From: JAABRU01 sp050180235 | Lineage (GTDB): Bacteria > Desulfobacterota > Desulfobacteria > Desulfobacterales > Desulfococcaceae | Length of the DNA: 44,898 nucleotides | Assembly: GCA_050180235.1 (NCBI GenBank) | Contig: JBFXEJ010000043.1 | Coordinates: 1 to 44,898, forward strand | Reading direction: 5' to 3' | In this document: one piece after another, positions 1 through 7,808 of the stretch | Position numbering within the stretch: position 1 is the first letter of the stretch | How the letters are laid out: each line of letters opens with the position of its first letter | The notes under the pieces: model-generated | What the model saw: only the letters and a program-made list of their open reading frames with translations | Databases searched by the model: none | What the model was told of the DNA's origin: nothing | Translations under genes and position numbers: made by a program

Positions 1-90
1 AAAACGCTTTCTTTCAGCCGTGATGATGATTTTCATAAAATCCGTATCCGAAGTTTTATTGATCATTATAATTTTACATTATCAGCATGA
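1..90 (+). CDS. 3' end of an unknown gene
   Basis: Frame 1 is open from the window edge to a TGA at 88-90 and gives a 29-residue tail rich in basic and aromatic residues. The stop overlaps the ATG at 87-89 (ATGA), the usual arrangement for translational coupling with the following methylase gene. The protein is cut by the window edge and cannot be identified. From its position it could be another part of the methylase/two-component unit, but that is inference. Confidence 0.45.
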   Translation, partial: KTLSFSRDDDFHKIRIRSFIDHYNFTLSA

Positions 91-138
91 AAAGTCCCAC
101 TACCCAAACTTGTTCCCATCATAAAAGAAATTGCCCTG

Positions 139-951
139 TTGAACGGAAAGGGAAGATGGATTGAACCTTTTATGGGATCAGGGGTTGTGGGATTCAACAT
201 CATGCCTGCCAATGCTGTTTTTGCAGATACCAATCCCCATCTGATTAATTTTTATAATGAAATATACAATGGAAAAACAGACAGTTTTATCGTCAGGAAA
301 TTTCTTGAAAGTGAGGGAAAGAATCTGTCAAAATCCGGCAAAACCTGTTATTATGAAGTAAGAGATCGGTTCAACAAAAACGGTTCTCCTTTGGATTTTC
401 TTTTTCTCAACCGATCCTGTTTCAACGGTCTGATACGCTTTAACCGGAAAGGCGAATTCAATGTGCCTTTCGGTCACAAACCCAAAAGATTCTCAAAGGC
501 ATATATTACAAAAATTACAAATCAGATCAATAATGTATCCTCAGTTTCCAAAGAAAAAAAGTGGCGTTTTGTCTGTCAGGATTTCCGTGAAACCCTGAGC
601 GGTCTGTCAGAAAATGACTTTGTTTACTGTGATCCGCCGTATTTAGGCAGACATACGGATTATTATGACAGTTGGGATGAGAGCATGGAAAAAGAACTGT
701 TTTCCGTTCTGAATCAGGTTCCGTGCAGATTCATTCTTTCCACATGGCACAGCAACAGATACCGGAAAAATCCCTTTATTGAAACATTATGGTCGAAATT
801 CCATATTTTGACAAAAGAGCATTTTTATCATGTGGGAGCAGCAGAAAACAACAGAAATTCCATGCTTGAAGCCTTTGTGATGAATTTTGAATCCGGCAAA
901 AGCGGTGAACCGGAAAAGCCTTTGAAACTTAAACAGTCGCTGTTTTTTTAA
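139..951 (+). CDS. D12-class DNA adenine methylase, start frameshifted
   Basis: This is an N6-adenine DNA methyltransferase of the Dam/D12 class. The SAM-binding motif EPFMGSG lies near the start and the catalytic DPPY motif (VYCDPPYLG) near residue 168. The family loop LNRSCFNGLIRFN and the KGEFNVPFG segment are also present. The only start in the open frame is TTG at 139, but homologous-looking sequence continues upstream in the same frame (K-V-P-L-P-K-L-V-P-I-I-K-E) to a TGA at 88-90. Deleting one A from the run at 90-93 would put the ATG at 87-89 in frame and restore the N-terminus. The gene is therefore either frameshifted or carries a sequence error. It precedes a histidine kinase and a receiver-TOPRIM gene on the same strand. 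The recognition sequence cannot be read from the protein. Confidence 0.85.
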   Translation: MNGKGRWIEPFMGSGVVGFNIMPANAVFADTNPHLINFYNEIYNGKTDSFIVRKFLESEGKNLSKSGKTCYYEVRDRFNKNGSPLDFLFLNRSCFNGLIRFNRKGEFNVPFGHKPKRFSKAYITKITNQINNVSSVSKEKKWRFVCQDFRETLSGLSENDFVYCDPPYLGRHTDYYDSWDESMEKELFSVLNQVPCRFILSTWHSNRYRKNPFIETLWSKFHILTKEHFYHVGAAENNRNSMLEAFVMNFESGKSGEPEKPLKLKQSLFF

Positions 952-1004
952 AACATGCCTTTGGCCTTCTCACATTAAATTTATCCCCAAAGGAGTACTG
1001 GCAG

Positions 1005-1952
1005 ATGTTCAGTAAACATTCCGAAAGCAGTCTCCGTGACAGTGAAATGCTGAACCGTTCCATCTATCATAAGATAAAGAATGAAATCAGCATTCTCAAA
1101 GATATCGTCTATGAAATTATCTCGGATTATCCGGATAAAAATCAAAATATATTCACGCCTTTCATAGAAAATATCAACCACATCATAAAAGGAATTGAAG
1201 AACGGCGCAGTAAGGAAAAAGAGCAGATAAAGGCGATTTCAAGAGACAAATATGAAGAAATTATCAGCATTATCTCTGAAACTGCCCATGACATCAGCGA
1301 TTTTGTCAACAATGAACTGGCTGTTATGGAGGCAGATGTCAGGGAAATTTTAAGCGAAAATTCACTTGAAAATCAGTCGGAAATCAAAGAACTTCTGAAT
1401 CAGATCAAAATTACCCAGGGCGCATTGAATGATCTGAAAGCCATCAATGAGGGCATCAAAATTATCCATTCCCGTTTTCAGGTAAAAGAACTGTTTGAAA
1501 ACTGGGCCAACACCCCCAAACTGCGGAATGCAGAAATTTCCCTGAACATTGAAAACGGAGAGTCTGTATTTGACGGAGATGAGAAAAAAATAAAAAGTTT
1601 TCTCAATGAACTGATAGAAAATTCCATGAAGCATAATGCAGACAAAAAGGATTTGAGAATATGTATTTCATCCAAAGATATAATTGATCCAACTGAAATT
1701 TTTGGCAAAGAATTTCAGGGAAACCGGAACTACCTGTTTATCCGTTGTAAGGACAATGGAAAAGGCATTCCGCCAGACAGAAAATCCACCATATTTTTGC
1801 CTTTGGAAACCACATCCGACACCAGCAGCGGTCTGGGGCTTTTTATCATCAAAAGAACTCTTCAGGAAATGAACGGTTATATCCGTGAAAACGGAGAAAA
1901 CGGTGCAAATTTTGAAATTTATATTCCCTATAGCAACGGAGAATCCCATTGA
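1005..1952 (+). CDS. Cytoplasmic HATPase sensor histidine kinase
   Basis: A soluble 315-residue kinase with no transmembrane segment and no recognisable PAS or GAF domain. The N-terminal ~160 residues are predicted helical, and an H-box-like segment AHDISDF puts the likely phospho-accepting histidine at 95. The catalytic domain has an N-box NELIENSMKHN (201-211), G1 box DNGKGIP (250-256) and G2 box GLGL (276-279). A Shine-Dalgarno AAAGGAG lies before the ATG. Its stop overlaps the TTG start of the next gene by four bases, so it is very likely made together with the receiver-TOPRIM protein and is the probable phosphodonor for it. The input signal is unknown. The position beside a DNA methylase suggests a DNA- or phage-related trigger, which is inference. 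Confidence 0.85.
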   Translation: MFSKHSESSLRDSEMLNRSIYHKIKNEISILKDIVYEIISDYPDKNQNIFTPFIENINHIIKGIEERRSKEKEQIKAISRDKYEEIISIISETAHDISDFVNNELAVMEADVREILSENSLENQSEIKELLNQIKITQGALNDLKAINEGIKIIHSRFQVKELFENWANTPKLRNAEISLNIENGESVFDGDEKKIKSFLNELIENSMKHNADKKDLRICISSKDIIDPTEIFGKEFQGNRNYLFIRCKDNGKGIPPDRKSTIFLPLETTSDTSSGLGLFIIKRTLQEMNGYIRENGENGANFEIYIPYSNGESH

Positions 1953-2647
1953 AAAATCTGAATATTAACAATGTAAATCTTCTTGTCGTGGAAGATCTTG
2001 CCAGATATTTGGAACGACTGTTAAAACGACTCCGTAAATTCGGTTATCAGAACATTCAAACTGCTTCCAATACTTCCGAGGCCAGAGAAATATTGGGGAA
2101 ATCTCATTTTGATGTGATTATTTCAGATATGAGGATGGAAACCGATGACAGTGGGTTTGATGTTATTGATATGGTGAAAAATTTGAAACTTTCTTCCATT
2201 GTCATCATATTTACCGCCAATGAAACATTGGCAGATTGTCGAAAAGCATTGAAAGGTAAAGGAGCTTGGGATTATCTTCCAAAAACCAGTGAAAATGCTG
2301 ATCAAATGGAGGAATTGCATAAATCAATACAGGATGCCTTGTATTATTTCAACCAATGGGGAAATGCGCAGGATAAAGCATGGATTGCTGAAAATACAGG
2401 TTATCTGCTGGATCATTTTCGGGGGCAGTATGTTGCTGTGCTGAACAATGCTGTTATTGAATCTGCACCGGGCAAAGAGGAACTGGAAAAAAAGATCATT
2501 GACAAAAAACTTCCGCTGTTTCTGACCGTAATTCAGAAAATTGATGACAGACTTTTTCAGCAGTTATCAGCAAAACTCATTGTCTTTGTGGAAGGCCCCA
2601 CAGACGTTGCCTATATCAAAACTGCCCTGAAAATTCTGGGCAGATAG
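1949..2647 (+). CDS. Response regulator fused to TOPRIM, 5' part before in-frame TAG
   Basis: The first ~125 residues are a CheY-type receiver with acidic pocket E15-D16, phospho-acceptor D60 (IISDMRM), T89 and K112. A helical linker follows. The last ~25 residues open a TOPRIM domain with the signature FVEGPTDVAYI (Glu about 215, Asp 219), as in OLD-family nucleases. The frame then meets TAG at 2645-2647 and continues in the same frame with the rest of the TOPRIM fold. The start is the TTG in the TTGA overlap with the kinase stop. If the stop is not read through, the product keeps the receiver but has a useless TOPRIM stub. Readthrough, an amber suppressor or a sequence error would give a ~390-residue receiver-TOPRIM effector. 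Confidence 0.8.
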   Translation: MKNLNINNVNLLVVEDLARYLERLLKRLRKFGYQNIQTASNTSEAREILGKSHFDVIISDMRMETDDSGFDVIDMVKNLKLSSIVIIFTANETLADCRKALKGKGAWDYLPKTSENADQMEELHKSIQDALYYFNQWGNAQDKAWIAENTGYLLDHFRGQYVAVLNNAVIESAPGKEELEKKIIDKKLPLFLTVIQKIDDRLFQQLSAKLIVFVEGPTDVAYIKTALKILGR

Positions 2648-3121
2648 GATTTGCTGGAAAATATTGTCATTGATACCATTGGAAACAGAATTGGCGATCA
2701 GGGCGGAGGCAATACCAATCTGAAAAGCGGTTTTGCATTTCTCAAAGAAAAAAGACTGATTGAAACAAAAGTGCTTTTTCTGGCAGATCAGGATGTGAGT
2801 GACAAAAATTTGCCAAATAAAGGTCAAGATTATGAAAACCTTTATGTCAGGCGGATTGGAGCGTATTCCGCAGAGGAAAAAGGCATTGAATGGCTGTTTC
2901 CGGAGAATATCTGGAATGAGGCCATATTCAAAGGCTATGCAGAAAAAACGGAAATCATAAAAACAGACAAAGACGGTACACATCCGCCCCGTAAATCTTA
3001 TAAAATTTTTGATAAAGCCGCATTCTGCAACTGGATTTGTCAGGAACGGGAAAACATAGAATCTGATTTTTCCGGGTTCCGGGAGATTATCAGAATATTG
3101 GAAGAAATCATTGAAAAATAA
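2648..3121 (+). pseudogene. C-terminal part of the receiver-TOPRIM gene after TAG
   Basis: This stretch is exactly in frame with the receiver gene and follows its TAG directly. It supplies the second half of a TOPRIM domain: a glycine-rich turn (IGDQGGGNTNL) and the metal-binding DxD-like strand VLFLADQDVSDK, then a ~90-residue tail rich in charged and aromatic residues. It could start at TTG 2651, but no ribosome-binding site is evident and the fold would lack its catalytic Glu. It is best read as the 3' half of one gene interrupted by a single nonsense codon, for example AAG, GAG or CAG changed to TAG. The intact downstream reading frame argues that the lesion is recent or suppressed. Confidence 0.7.
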
Positions 3122-3183
3122 ATCTGGAAACCCTGTCAGATGAAAATCATGGTTCCCCCATCAAATGTCAGGGAATAAAGACA

Positions 3184-3232
3184 AAACTTGTTCCCTTAAT
3201 AAAGGAAACTGTTCAGTTGAACGGGAAGAGAC
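3184..3232 (+). pseudogene. Remnant of a second methylase 5' end
   Basis: About 47 bases here match 104-150 of the methylase gene with a few substitutions. In the equivalent frame they encode K-L-V-P-L-I-K-E-T-V-Q-L-N-G-K, against K-L-V-P-I-I-K-E-I-A-L-L-N-G-K upstream of the SAM motif. The similarity stops after 3232. This is a stump of a paralogous D12 methylase, so the unit 1-3235 is flanked by related sequence at both ends, as expected if methylase genes recombined or were exchanged at this site. Confidence 0.6.
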
Positions 3233-3240
3233 GCAAAGTT

Positions 3241-4410
3241 TCACGAAGTATGCGGAAGATTTCCGGGTTCCGCAGCGGAACCCGGTTTTTTGGGGTACAC
3301 AGCGCGAAAAACGGTTCCTGTTTCATCCGATGAAAAACTCACACGGCCTTTAAGATACCGTTCACTCAGCAGTTTCATGCCATAGGTTCCCAGCCCCCTT
3401 CCCACACCTTTGGTGGAAAAGGATCTCTGAAAAACCTGTAGTTGAACCTTTTCCGGCATGACAGTGGGATTGTACACCCAGAATTCAATTTCCTCACCAA
3501 GATCCCGGCATCCTGCTGTCACCGTATTTCCCGGATTTGAAGCCTCCAGCGCGTTTTTGATCATGTTGCCGATAACCCGTGAGAGCAGTCCTTTGTCAGT
3601 GCTGAAATACAGATCATCCGAAGAGGGGATGATTTCAAGTTTTTTTCCTTTGACCACAGGATGATGTGAATAAAGTCTTAAAATATCATTTAATATTTCA
3701 GAGGATCGAACCCGGCCCGGACACACCCTCAGATCATTTTTTTCAGCAGATTTCAGAATTCTCTGCGCTTCGATCTCCTGGACCAGATAATCGGAATAAA
3801 GATAAATCATATCAAAAGTTTCTTTGCTGTTCTCCATCTGACCGTTTGCCAGTAAGACAGCCATATCCTTGAGTCCGCCCGCAACATTCAGAATATCATG
3901 GTAAAAAATACGCTCCAGAGATGCCACCCGCTTTTCATGACTGACGTCCTTTATTGTGAAAAAAAAGAACTGCTCCCCCTCTGTTTCAATGGGACAGGCA
4001 GAGATGTTCAGATCCAGAGATTCTGTCTGATTTCCGATACGCTGTGAAAGGGAAAAATCCCGTGATTCCGGTTTGTCGGACAGCAGGGAAAACATAGAGC
4101 CGCATGTGGTGCAGTATTTTGCTGACCCGCAGCAGTTCCTGCTTTCTGTGGCATGTACACATTGGAATGCTTCGCCCGGAAGCAGCCCGATCAGATCGTC
4201 TGTGTGATTTGCAGCCGTGAATTTCAGTGCAGCACGGTTGGCATAAACGATCTGCCTATCAGAATTTGTGACAATGACAGCCTCCCGAAGCAAATCAAGG
4301 AGCTGGGGAATAAGGCACTTTTCTCTGAAAAAACAGGCTGTCTCCCTGATTCCTCTGAATTGAAGAACTTCAGCAGATTCTTCAGACAATGTGATATTCT
4401 TATCTTTCAT
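3241..4410 (-). CDS. PAS-domain sensor histidine kinase, Cys-rich
   Basis: A 389-residue soluble kinase. A PAS domain (about 35-160) contains an unusual cysteine cluster, C84 with C93, C94, C100 and C103 (RNCCGSAKYCTTCG), which could hold a metal or Fe-S centre or sense redox state; that role is inferred. The DHp segment FYHDILN carries His171. The HATPase domain has the N-box NMIKNALEA (282-290), a weak G1 (VYNPTVMPE) and a G2 box KGVGRGLGTYGMKLL. The start ATG at 4408-4410 follows GGGAGAA on the minus strand. No response regulator is adjacent on this strand. It is convergent with the methylase/TOPRIM unit and ends six bases from the methylase remnant. Confidence 0.88.
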   Translation of the reverse strand: MKDKNITLSEESAEVLQFRGIRETACFFREKCLIPQLLDLLREAVIVTNSDRQIVYANRAALKFTAANHTDDLIGLLPGEAFQCVHATESRNCCGSAKYCTTCGSMFSLLSDKPESRDFSLSQRIGNQTESLDLNISACPIETEGEQFFFFTIKDVSHEKRVASLERIFYHDILNVAGGLKDMAVLLANGQMENSKETFDMIYLYSDYLVQEIEAQRILKSAEKNDLRVCPGRVRSSEILNDILRLYSHHPVVKGKKLEIIPSSDDLYFSTDKGLLSRVIGNMIKNALEASNPGNTVTAGCRDLGEEIEFWVYNPTVMPEKVQLQVFQRSFSTKGVGRGLGTYGMKLLSERYLKGRVSFSSDETGTVFRAVYPKKPGSAAEPGNLPHTS

Positions 4411-4539
4411 AAAATTCTCCCAAAAATGGAATGCTGATAAGGAAAGTTTGGTAAAAACAAAATGTTCCCAAACTTTCCGTTTGGGACTCCGTATGAAGCG
4501 TTTCCTGCTTTTGTGCCAAAGGCAAAAAAAAATGCAAAA

Positions 4540-4640
4540 AGGCCCGGAGAGCCTGTTCTCCGGGCCGATTTGCGCGGGCGGAGGTTTCCCGCAGAGAAGG
4601 TGGCATGCCGAGTTCTGCCCCCTTCAAGCAAATTAAGCAA
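4540..4640 (-). ncRNA. Candidate structured RNA or 5' leader with terminator
   Basis: On the minus strand, ~100 nt upstream of the kinase gene can fold into successive helices. GAAGG pairs with CCTTC, a GCGGG/CCCGC hairpin follows, and then a perfect 10-bp terminator stem leads into a U-rich run. It matches no riboswitch or small RNA consensus that I could recall (cobalamin, c-di-GMP, SRP and 6S were considered). It could be an independent sRNA or an attenuator leader of the kinase gene, which begins about 130 nt downstream. Confidence 0.35.
4541..4566 (-). terminator. Strong intrinsic terminator
   Basis: The stem GGCCCGGAGA/TCTCCGGGCC has ten perfect pairs with a 6-nt loop. On the minus strand it is followed by TTTTTGC and then a nine-T run. 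It lies between the candidate RNA and the PAS kinase start. Confidence 0.8.
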
Positions 4641-4676
4641 AGATTGTGTCAGTCAGAAAAACAGTCTCTGCATTTT

Positions 4677-4947
4677 TAAGGTGATTTCCAGAAAAGAATA
4701 TATACTGAAACAACTTTGGTTTTGTTTGGCACGGAAATTGCTTATGCGTCCAAAAAGGGCTTTTCAGTCCATCATCCGGGTTTTTCAGGCCAAAAACAGA
4801 TGATTTTTCCCGGCCGGACTGTCAGGCAAAAAACATGCCAAACAAAACCAAAATTGGATCAGTATAACGCCAAAGTATCAAAAGCTTCCAGCTTTTGCCC
4901 TGTGCCTGTGAACTGAACCGGGATATTTATTTTCAGAAATCACCTAA
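4677..4947. mobile_element. MITE family A, copy 1, carrying a nested MITE
   Basis: The ends TAAGGTGATTTCC and GAAATCACCTAA form the terminal inverted repeats of a ~105-bp family found also at 7809, 15176, 20639 and 27614. This copy is longer because a second element (4703-4864) sits inside it. No coding capacity was seen. Confidence 0.75.
4703..4864. mobile_element. MITE family C (Tc1/IS630-like), nested
   Basis: A 162-bp element with ~29-bp imperfect inverted ends beginning TACTG and ending CAGTA, sharing the internal block TTTGGTTTTGTTTGGCA. It is flanked by TA on both sides (4701-4702, 4865-4866). The uninterrupted copy at 27614 shows a single TA at the matching position. This is the TA duplication typical of Tc1/mariner-IS630 elements. 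Related copies lie at 30795 and 39963. Confidence 0.7.
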
Positions 4948-4975
4948 GTATTCAACCCAAAGTTTTCGTGTATTC

Positions 4976-5008
4976 AAAAACCGGATTTTTCTGAAAAATC
5001 CGGTTTTT
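4976..5008 (-). terminator. Bidirectional intrinsic terminator
   Basis: AAAAACCGGATTTTT, a 3-nt loop and its complement form a 15-bp stem with T-runs on both strands. It lies downstream of the DUF1638 gene on the minus strand and probably ends that operon. It sits in a ~50-bp direct repeat (about 4947-4990 and 5016-5062). Confidence 0.7.
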
Positions 5009-5094
5009 CGGAAAGTATTAACCCAAAGTTTTCGTGTATTCAAAAAACCGGATTTTTCTGAAAACACCATCCCCGAAAATTTATGCTGATTTAC

Positions 5095-5748
5095 TTATGC
5101 TGACAATTTCTCCGCCTGCTCCAGAAGCAGGGATTTGAACCTGTCCAGACTTATGGGATAGGGGATAATCGGAATTCCCATCCAGTCGGAATATTCCAGA
5201 AATTCTTCCGGTTTTTCCGCCATATATTCATCAAGGTATCCGATGCCGTCCAGAACTACAGCACCTCCGGTATGCCGGGGAAAATTTTCATTGGCAACGC
5301 CTTTGTCCCATCCTTTGAAAACATCCTCGCGAAACTTGATCCATCCGGATGTCATCCACCAGACAGGTTCTCCGCCGGCAACCTCCAGCGCGATTTTTTT
5401 CCGTTCCTCTTCACTGGCCAGCATATCCATGCAGTGCGTGGCCTGAATTCTTGCAACTCCGCCACCCTGTTCTTCGATGATTTTCTGCATGGTGCGCGTA
5501 GGTTCATCCACATTGACGTAGCAGAATTTTCCGCCATAAACCACAAGAACCTTGTTCACTTTTTCCTTTGCCCTGTGAATGAATTTCACCAGTTGGCGCT
5601 CCAGTTCCAAAACATCCTGATGCAGCCCCGGTCTTGTGAAAAACAGACTGTGGGCATCCAGAAACCCTTCCTTTTTCAGATAATTGAGTTCCATGCTCAA
5701 GGTTCCGCAGGAAACAATGGCAATATCTGAAAACGATATTTTGCTCAT
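5095..5748 (-). CDS. DUF1638 family protein
   Basis: A 217-residue soluble protein starting MSKISFSDIAIVSCGTL. The family pattern is a first strand ending in SCG, a segment VVYGGKFCYVNVD, a conserved ATHCMDML stretch and TSGWIKFRED. The ATG at 5748 follows GGGGAGAG at good spacing; an open extension upstream lacks a ribosome-binding site. DUF1638 proteins often sit near corrinoid methyltransferase and activator genes in anaerobes, but their reaction is not established to my knowledge. The conserved Cys and His residues suggest a metal or cofactor site. It follows the OYE gene on the same strand by 127 bp, so the two are likely cotranscribed. Confidence 0.78.
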   Translation of the reverse strand: MSKISFSDIAIVSCGTLSMELNYLKKEGFLDAHSLFFTRPGLHQDVLELERQLVKFIHRAKEKVNKVLVVYGGKFCYVNVDEPTRTMQKIIEEQGGGVARIQATHCMDMLASEEERKKIALEVAGGEPVWWMTSGWIKFREDVFKGWDKGVANENFPRHTGGAVVLDGIGYLDEYMAEKPEEFLEYSDWMGIPIIPYPISLDRFKSLLLEQAEKLSA

Positions 5749-5874
5749 ATGAATCTCTCCCCAGGGGTTTGCAACAAAATAAGCTGTGCAGTTTTCCTCT
5801 CTCAAAAATCCTGAGGGTTTTGGAAATCCCCAGGATTTGGAACAGGTTATTTTGATACTGCCCCTTATTTTGGT

Positions 5875-7785
5875 TCAATATCTGCCTGCAAGTTCATACC
5901 CTGCATGCACCGCGGTGAAAATATCCTGAACATTCAGCGCGTCCCCGATGATCTCCACTTTTGGAACAGATTTCATGATTTCCTCTCCGGGTCCCGGTAC
6001 AGAACGCATACCGGATGCAAGAATAACTGTCTGGAAAGGTTTTAAAGATTTCTTTTCTCCGTCCTGCTCCATTTCCACACTGTCTGCCCGGAAGGCTTTC
6101 ACTGCGGTATGTGGCATCAGACTTACATTTTTCATCTCTCCGATCCGTTTCAGTGCAAGATTTTTGCTGATCATTTCCATCATGCTGCCAATGGGATCTG
6201 TGCGTTTTGTGGCAACCACATCAAAACCCTGTCTGCCCAGCTTTTCCGCAATTTCAATGCCGGTTCTGCCTGCGCCGATAATCAGAACCCTGGGGCCTTT
6301 TATTTCCCTGCCGCCCCGGAAATATTCAATTGATGTCATGACATACTGTTTGTTAAGCCCCTCAATTTCCGGGATATTCTGAACAGCGCCCGCTGCCCAT
6401 ACCAGAAGATCCGGCTGAATATTTTTCACAAGTTTCTCATCCGCAGCTTTGCCCATCAGCAGGGTTATGCCGCCCTCTTTCACTGCAAACTCTATGGCAT
6501 TGAGTCCGTCACGCATTTTTTCCTTGCACGGAGCCTGCCAGGCAAGGGCAAACTGTCCGCCCAGATGCTCCTCTTTTTCAGCAAGTGTCACCTGATGGCC
6601 GCGTCTGCTCAGATACAGAGCCGCGCTCATTCCCGCAGGCCCTCCTCCGGCAATCAGAACTTTCAGGGGCTTGGCTGTCCTGCCCTGTTCCGGCATACCC
6701 AGTTCAGGATTCAGATTGCATCCCAGTGTCTCACCTGCTTTCATGCGATGCAGACATCCCTGCAGACAGTAACCGCAGTATCTTGCGCCTTCATCCTTTC
6801 CCGTGCGCCATTTTTCTGTCAGATCAGGATCCGCGAGCAGAGGACGCCCCAAAGCCACAAGATCGGCAATTCCTTTGCCAATTACGTCAAGCACTTTTTC
6901 CTTTCTGCCCATTCTTCCTGCAATGATGATGGGAAGAGAGGTCTGGCCGCGAACCCAGGTGACTGCATCCATCTGGGGTTTTTCAGGAAGGCTTCCATGA
7001 TGGAAATACCAGGGAGGACTGAAACAGGAAAATCCCATACCGACATGTATTGCACAGATTCCGGCTTTTTCCGCGAGTTTCAGAACAGGCAGCAGATCCT
7101 CTTTGCTGATGCCGAACTCCGGAGACATTTCATTGCCGGAAATCCTGAGAATGCAGGGAATGGAAGGCGCACCCGCTTTTACTGCCGAAAAAACCTCTTT
7201 TGCAAAAAGCAGGCGATCCTGTCCGAAACGGTCGGTGCGTTTGTTGATCTTTCCGTTGAGAAACTGGGAAATGAGATAGCCGTGTCCTCCCTGAATTTCC
7301 ATCAGATCAAACCCGGCCTGCGAGGCTTTCTGCGCTGCTGATTTGTAACCTGCAAGAATTTTTTCAATATCTTCCTCGGTCAGGGCTTCTGAAGTCTGCC
7401 CTGTAGCCGCACATGTCATCACAGACGGAGCCTTTGGTTTGGAGCCTGAGGCTTTGGGATTTGCTCCTCCGCCTGCATGATTGAGGTGAAGACAGGCAAG
7501 CCGCTTTTCCCCATGTATGACATCCGCAATTTTTTTGAGTTCTGCTGCGCTTTCCGGCAGATGCACGCAAAGCTGTTTGGGATGCTCCCTTCCGTCAGGT
7601 GTCACAGCCACAGGTTCCAGAATCAGTATTGCGGGGCCGTTTTCTGCAATCCTGCGGTAAAAAGTCAACTGGCGATCTGTCACGGTTCCGCCCGGAGTAC
7701 CGTAAGCTGTCTTGATCGGCGGAAAGACAAAACGGTTGGCAAGTTTTAACCCTCCCAGTGCAAATTCCTTAAACATTCTCTCCAT
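5875..7785 (-). CDS. OYE/2,4-dienoyl-CoA reductase-type flavoprotein
   Basis: A 636-residue NADH:flavin oxidoreductase. The N-terminal ~350 residues are an FMN TIM barrel (QGGHGYLISQFLNG, HVGMGF, ALGRPLLADPDL). A [4Fe-4S] motif C-GY-C-LQG-C with a fourth Cys twelve residues later follows. Then comes an FAD domain (VLIAGGGPAGMSAALYLS) and an NAD(P) domain (VLIIGAGRTGIEIAEKLG). This is the three-cofactor layout of 2,4-dienoyl-CoA reductase and trimethylamine dehydrogenase relatives. Length is normal for the family. The substrate is unknown; the nearby RACo and DUF1638 genes hint at methylated-amine or aromatic metabolism, which is inference only. An ATG with AAGGAG-like bases at 7785 is a good start. 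Confidence 0.88.
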   Translation of the reverse strand: MERMFKEFALGGLKLANRFVFPPIKTAYGTPGGTVTDRQLTFYRRIAENGPAILILEPVAVTPDGREHPKQLCVHLPESAAELKKIADVIHGEKRLACLHLNHAGGGANPKASGSKPKAPSVMTCAATGQTSEALTEEDIEKILAGYKSAAQKASQAGFDLMEIQGGHGYLISQFLNGKINKRTDRFGQDRLLFAKEVFSAVKAGAPSIPCILRISGNEMSPEFGISKEDLLPVLKLAEKAGICAIHVGMGFSCFSPPWYFHHGSLPEKPQMDAVTWVRGQTSLPIIIAGRMGRKEKVLDVIGKGIADLVALGRPLLADPDLTEKWRTGKDEGARYCGYCLQGCLHRMKAGETLGCNLNPELGMPEQGRTAKPLKVLIAGGGPAGMSAALYLSRRGHQVTLAEKEEHLGGQFALAWQAPCKEKMRDGLNAIEFAVKEGGITLLMGKAADEKLVKNIQPDLLVWAAGAVQNIPEIEGLNKQYVMTSIEYFRGGREIKGPRVLIIGAGRTGIEIAEKLGRQGFDVVATKRTDPIGSMMEMISKNLALKRIGEMKNVSLMPHTAVKAFRADSVEMEQDGEKKSLKPFQTVILASGMRSVPGPGEEIMKSVPKVEIIGDALNVQDIFTAVHAGYELAGRY

Positions 7786-7808
7786 TGCAATCTCCTTTTG
7801 TTCAGGCG

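Noticed and set aside
4728..4743. TGGCACGGAAATTGCT, a perfect sigma54 consensus inside the nested MITE
   Set aside because: No gene lies downstream on the plus strand before the opposite-strand DUF1638 gene, and the related copies lose the GG of the -24 element. Probably chance.
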